The notes under the pieces: model-generated | The model's input: the letters and a program-made list of their open reading frames with translations, nothing else | Told to the model about the DNA's origin: nothing | Database searches by the model: none | Made by a program: the position numbers and the translations under genes | From: Cellulomonas fimi | GTDB lineage: Bacteria > Actinomycetota > Actinomycetes > Actinomycetales > Cellulomonadaceae | Assembly: GCF_012952065.1 (NCBI RefSeq) | Contig: NZ_JABCJJ010000002.1 | Location: 221,971 to 285,970 of the forward strand | Reading direction: 5' to 3' | DNA length: 64,000 nt | Part shown: positions 62,282 through 64,000 of the stretch, in pieces | How positions within the stretch are numbered: the stretch's first letter is position 1 | How the letters are laid out: every line of letters starts with the position of its first letter

Positions 62282-64000
62282 CGACCAGGCCGCGGCCCGG
62301 CGTCGTCGGGGCCGGTCGGGTCGAGCAGCTGGACGGGCACGAGGTCGCTGCCGTGCTGACGCACACCGCGACCGGGCGCGCGCGGACGGACCGGGTCGAC
62401 GTGCCAGGCGAGCGCGCTCCCGAAGACGTCGTCGCTCCCGGGCTCGCCGGGTGACAGCACGATGCCGGAGCGGACCCCGCGCAGTGCCGCGACGGTGCCG
62501 CGGAACGCCGTCGCGGCCCGCACCGTCTGCGCCGCGCCGACCACCACGGTGAGCGGGCCGGTCGCACGATCAGCACCGTCGTGGGCGTCCGCGGCGGCGC
62601 TCGCGAGATCGAGGGTGGTGACCAGCGAGGTCAGGCGGTCGGCCACCGTCGGTGCCAGCTGCTCGAGCGCGTCGAGGTCGTCCACGAGCACGACCGTCCC
62701 AGGCGCCGTCCTGCTGAGGAGCTCCATGGCGCGGCCGACGGCGAACCCGCAGGTGGACTGCGGCACGCGTGCGTCGCCGAGCCTCCGGAGGGGACCGTCG
62801 CGCGCGAGGATCGCGACCGGCCTGCCCGCGGCGAGGAGCTCTTCCGCGAGGACCGCCAGCGCCGTCGACCGGCCCGACCCGGGCGGTCCGACGACGAGCG
62901 CGCCGCGCCGCACGTCGAGCCGGACCAGCTCGGCCGTGTCGCCGCCGAGGCCGACGACCACCTCGTCCGGCGATCGGCGCGGAGCAGCTGCCCGCCCACC
63001 CACGCCTGGCGGCGCGATCGCTCTGGCGGCGGTCATCTCGGACCGCCCCACGCGGGTGGGCAGCGGCAGGAGGCGGGTCGCGCGACCGGGGCGTTCCTGC
63101 GTTCGACCAGCGGGTGCGGACCCGTGTGCGCTGGGCCCGTGAACCACAGCCGGCGCGAGGGCGAGTGCGACCTGGCAGAGTGCCGCCTCGCACGCCGCCG
63201 GCTCGGCGGCCGCAGCGGGGGGCGGGAGCCAGACCGCCCGGCCCGGAGGTCGGCCGACGCCGGTGAGTCCGGCGGGCACGCCGGCGATCGCCTCGGCGCC
63301 ACGGTCACCCACGGGGAGCACGAGCCGCGCGGGGAGGTGCGCGGCGCACCGTGCGCCGGCACCCATGGCCGGACCCGCGGACGCGGCCACCGCGACCCCG
63401 TGCGAGCGACCCGTGCGGAGCAGGTCGAGCAGACGGCCCAGCCCCGCGCCCCGCGCCATCGAGCCGAGCGGCTCGGCGACGGCGTCCAGCCCGTCCAGCA
63501 GGAGCAGCCGACGTGGCGCATCGCGATCGGACCGCGCGTCGGGCTCGGCGCCGAGCAGCTCGATCAGGCGCGCCAGCGCTCGGGGCTCGTCGAGGCCCAG
63601 CACCGTGCCCATGCCGACGTGGGGGAGGAGGTCGTGGGTGAGGTCGGCGGGCAGTCCGACGGCATGGACATGCCACCCGAGCCCGAGCGCGGCCACCGCG
63701 GCAGTCCGGAGCGTGGTGCTCCGCCCCGATCCAGGCGCCCCCACGACCAGCAGGTGCCCGGACGACGGGACCCATCGCAGCGGGAGCTGGCGGCGCTCCG
63801 ACGGCAGGTCGACGAGTGCGATCGGGAGGCCGCCGCGCGCCGCCTGCGGGTCCGCCCACGCGGCCAGCTCGTCGGCGAGCACGCGGGCGGGGAGCGGAGG
63901 CAGCCATGGCGCCGACGGTGCCGGCGCGCCGACGGCCACGGCCGCTGAGCGACACGCCTCGACCAGCGCGTCGACGACCGCGCCGCGGCGCGGCGACGGG
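62278..64000 (-). CDS. FtsK/SpoIIIE-type ATPase, C-terminal part
   Basis: Open to the right edge; 573 sense codons plus the stop visible, frame continuing through 63940-64000 as VVDALVEACRSAAVAVGAPAP. Two ATPase modules are seen, with P-loops GAPGSGRST and GPPGSGRST and Walker B-like LLLLDGLDAV and VVLVDDLDAL. The GRST form lacks the usual GKS/T lysine, so these modules may be non-hydrolysing, as in the later modules of EccC-like proteins. The preceding WLPPLP and the missing N-terminal half (often an FHA domain and first ATPase) fit the FtsK/SpoIIIE-domain group of actinobacteria. Role may be in secretion or DNA movement; undecided. Confidence 0.78.
   Translation of the reverse strand, partial: PSPRRGAVVDALVEACRSAAVAVGAPAPSAPWLPPLPARVLADELAAWADPQAARGGLPIALVDLPSERRQLPLRWVPSSGHLLVVGAPGSGRSTTLRTAAVAALGLGWHVHAVGLPADLTHDLLPHVGMGTVLGLDEPRALARLIELLGAEPDARSDRDAPRRLLLLDGLDAVAEPLGSMARGAGLGRLLDLLRTGRSHGVAVAASAGPAMGAGARCAAHLPARLVLPVGDRGAEAIAGVPAGLTGVGRPPGRAVWLPPPAAAAEPAACEAALCQVALALAPAVVHGPSAHGSAPAGRTQERPGRATRLLPLPTRVGRSEMTAARAIAPPGVGGRAAAPRRSPDEVVVGLGGDTAELVRLDVRRGALVVGPPGSGRSTALAVLAEELLAAGRPVAILARDGPLRRLGDARVPQSTCGFAVGRAMELLSRTAPGTVVLVDDLDALEQLAPTVADRLTSLVTTLDLASAAADAHDGADRATGPLTVVVGAAQTVRAATAFRGTVAALRGVRSGIVLSPGEPGSDDVFGSALAWHVDPVRPRAPGRGVRQHGSDLVPVQLLDPTGPDDAGPRPGR

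Overview
This 64-kb window comes from a very GC-rich actinobacterium. The family set points to Actinomycetota: WhiB1, a PdtaS-type kinase, a 13E12/DUF222 HNH protein, MoeZ, a ferrochelatase/ChdC pair and PucR-type regulators. Two CebR-type operators in front of a cellobiose uptake operon suggest a cellulose-degrading Micrococcales such as Cellulomonas; the genus is inference. Genes are tightly packed, no gene-free stretch exceeds 300 bases, and I saw no rRNA, tRNA, CRISPR array, prophage or insertion sequence.

Layout. 1-7.2 kb: the 5' part of a GAF/PucR regulator, two small acidic proteins, a 13E12 HNH protein, two alpha/beta hydrolases, a low-complexity protein, a GNAT and a Gfo/Idh oxidoreductase. 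7.4-17 kb: a branched-chain-type (HAAT) ABC importer, a GNAT, then on the minus strand a GAF/PucR regulator, a 3-hydroxybutyrate dehydrogenase and an alpha/beta hydrolase. 17-21.6 kb: an RraA-like protein, a molybdopterin group (MoeZ, DUF6457, MoaD), a YgjV-GNAT fusion and an EAL protein. 21.8-33.5 kb: one long operon encoding a second HAAT importer, an acyl-CoA synthetase, a TetR regulator, a 3-hydroxybutyrate dehydrogenase, a hydrolase, a two-subunit 3-oxoacid CoA-transferase and a thiolase. 33.6-41 kb: a sulfite-oxidase-like molybdoenzyme, a tandem terminator, a YhgE-like secreted protein with a membrane partner, an ABC-2 exporter and a NYN-domain protein. 41-52 kb: a Ser/Thr kinase, the last two haem genes, glutamate dehydrogenase, an aldo/keto reductase, a PAS-AraC regulator, a RibD-like reductase, PutA and TspO. 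52-58.8 kb: a minus-strand cellobiose operon (cebEFG, beta-glucosidase, cebR) ending in two fluoride-channel genes. 59-64 kb: DUF2505, PdtaS, WhiB1, a membrane protein and a truncated FtsK/SpoIIIE ATPase.

How the genes fit together. The 21.9-33.5 kb operon reads as a complete route from import to acetyl-CoA: lipoprotein-dependent uptake, hydrolase or CoA ligase, 3-hydroxybutyrate to acetoacetate, to acetoacetyl-CoA, to two acetyl-CoA. The 7.4-17 kb region repeats the importer, dehydrogenase and hydrolase parts under a different regulator class. The cebEFG-bglC-cebR operon would import cellobiose or cello-oligosaccharides and hydrolyse them inside the cell.

Regulatory texture. About ten genes have an actinobacterial -10 hexamer 6-7 bases before the start codon and no Shine-Dalgarno, which suggests leaderless mRNAs. 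Two of the three solute-binding-protein genes are followed by a perfect hairpin. Many short tandem repeats are present; their periods are multiples of three inside genes and, in every non-coding case, are not.
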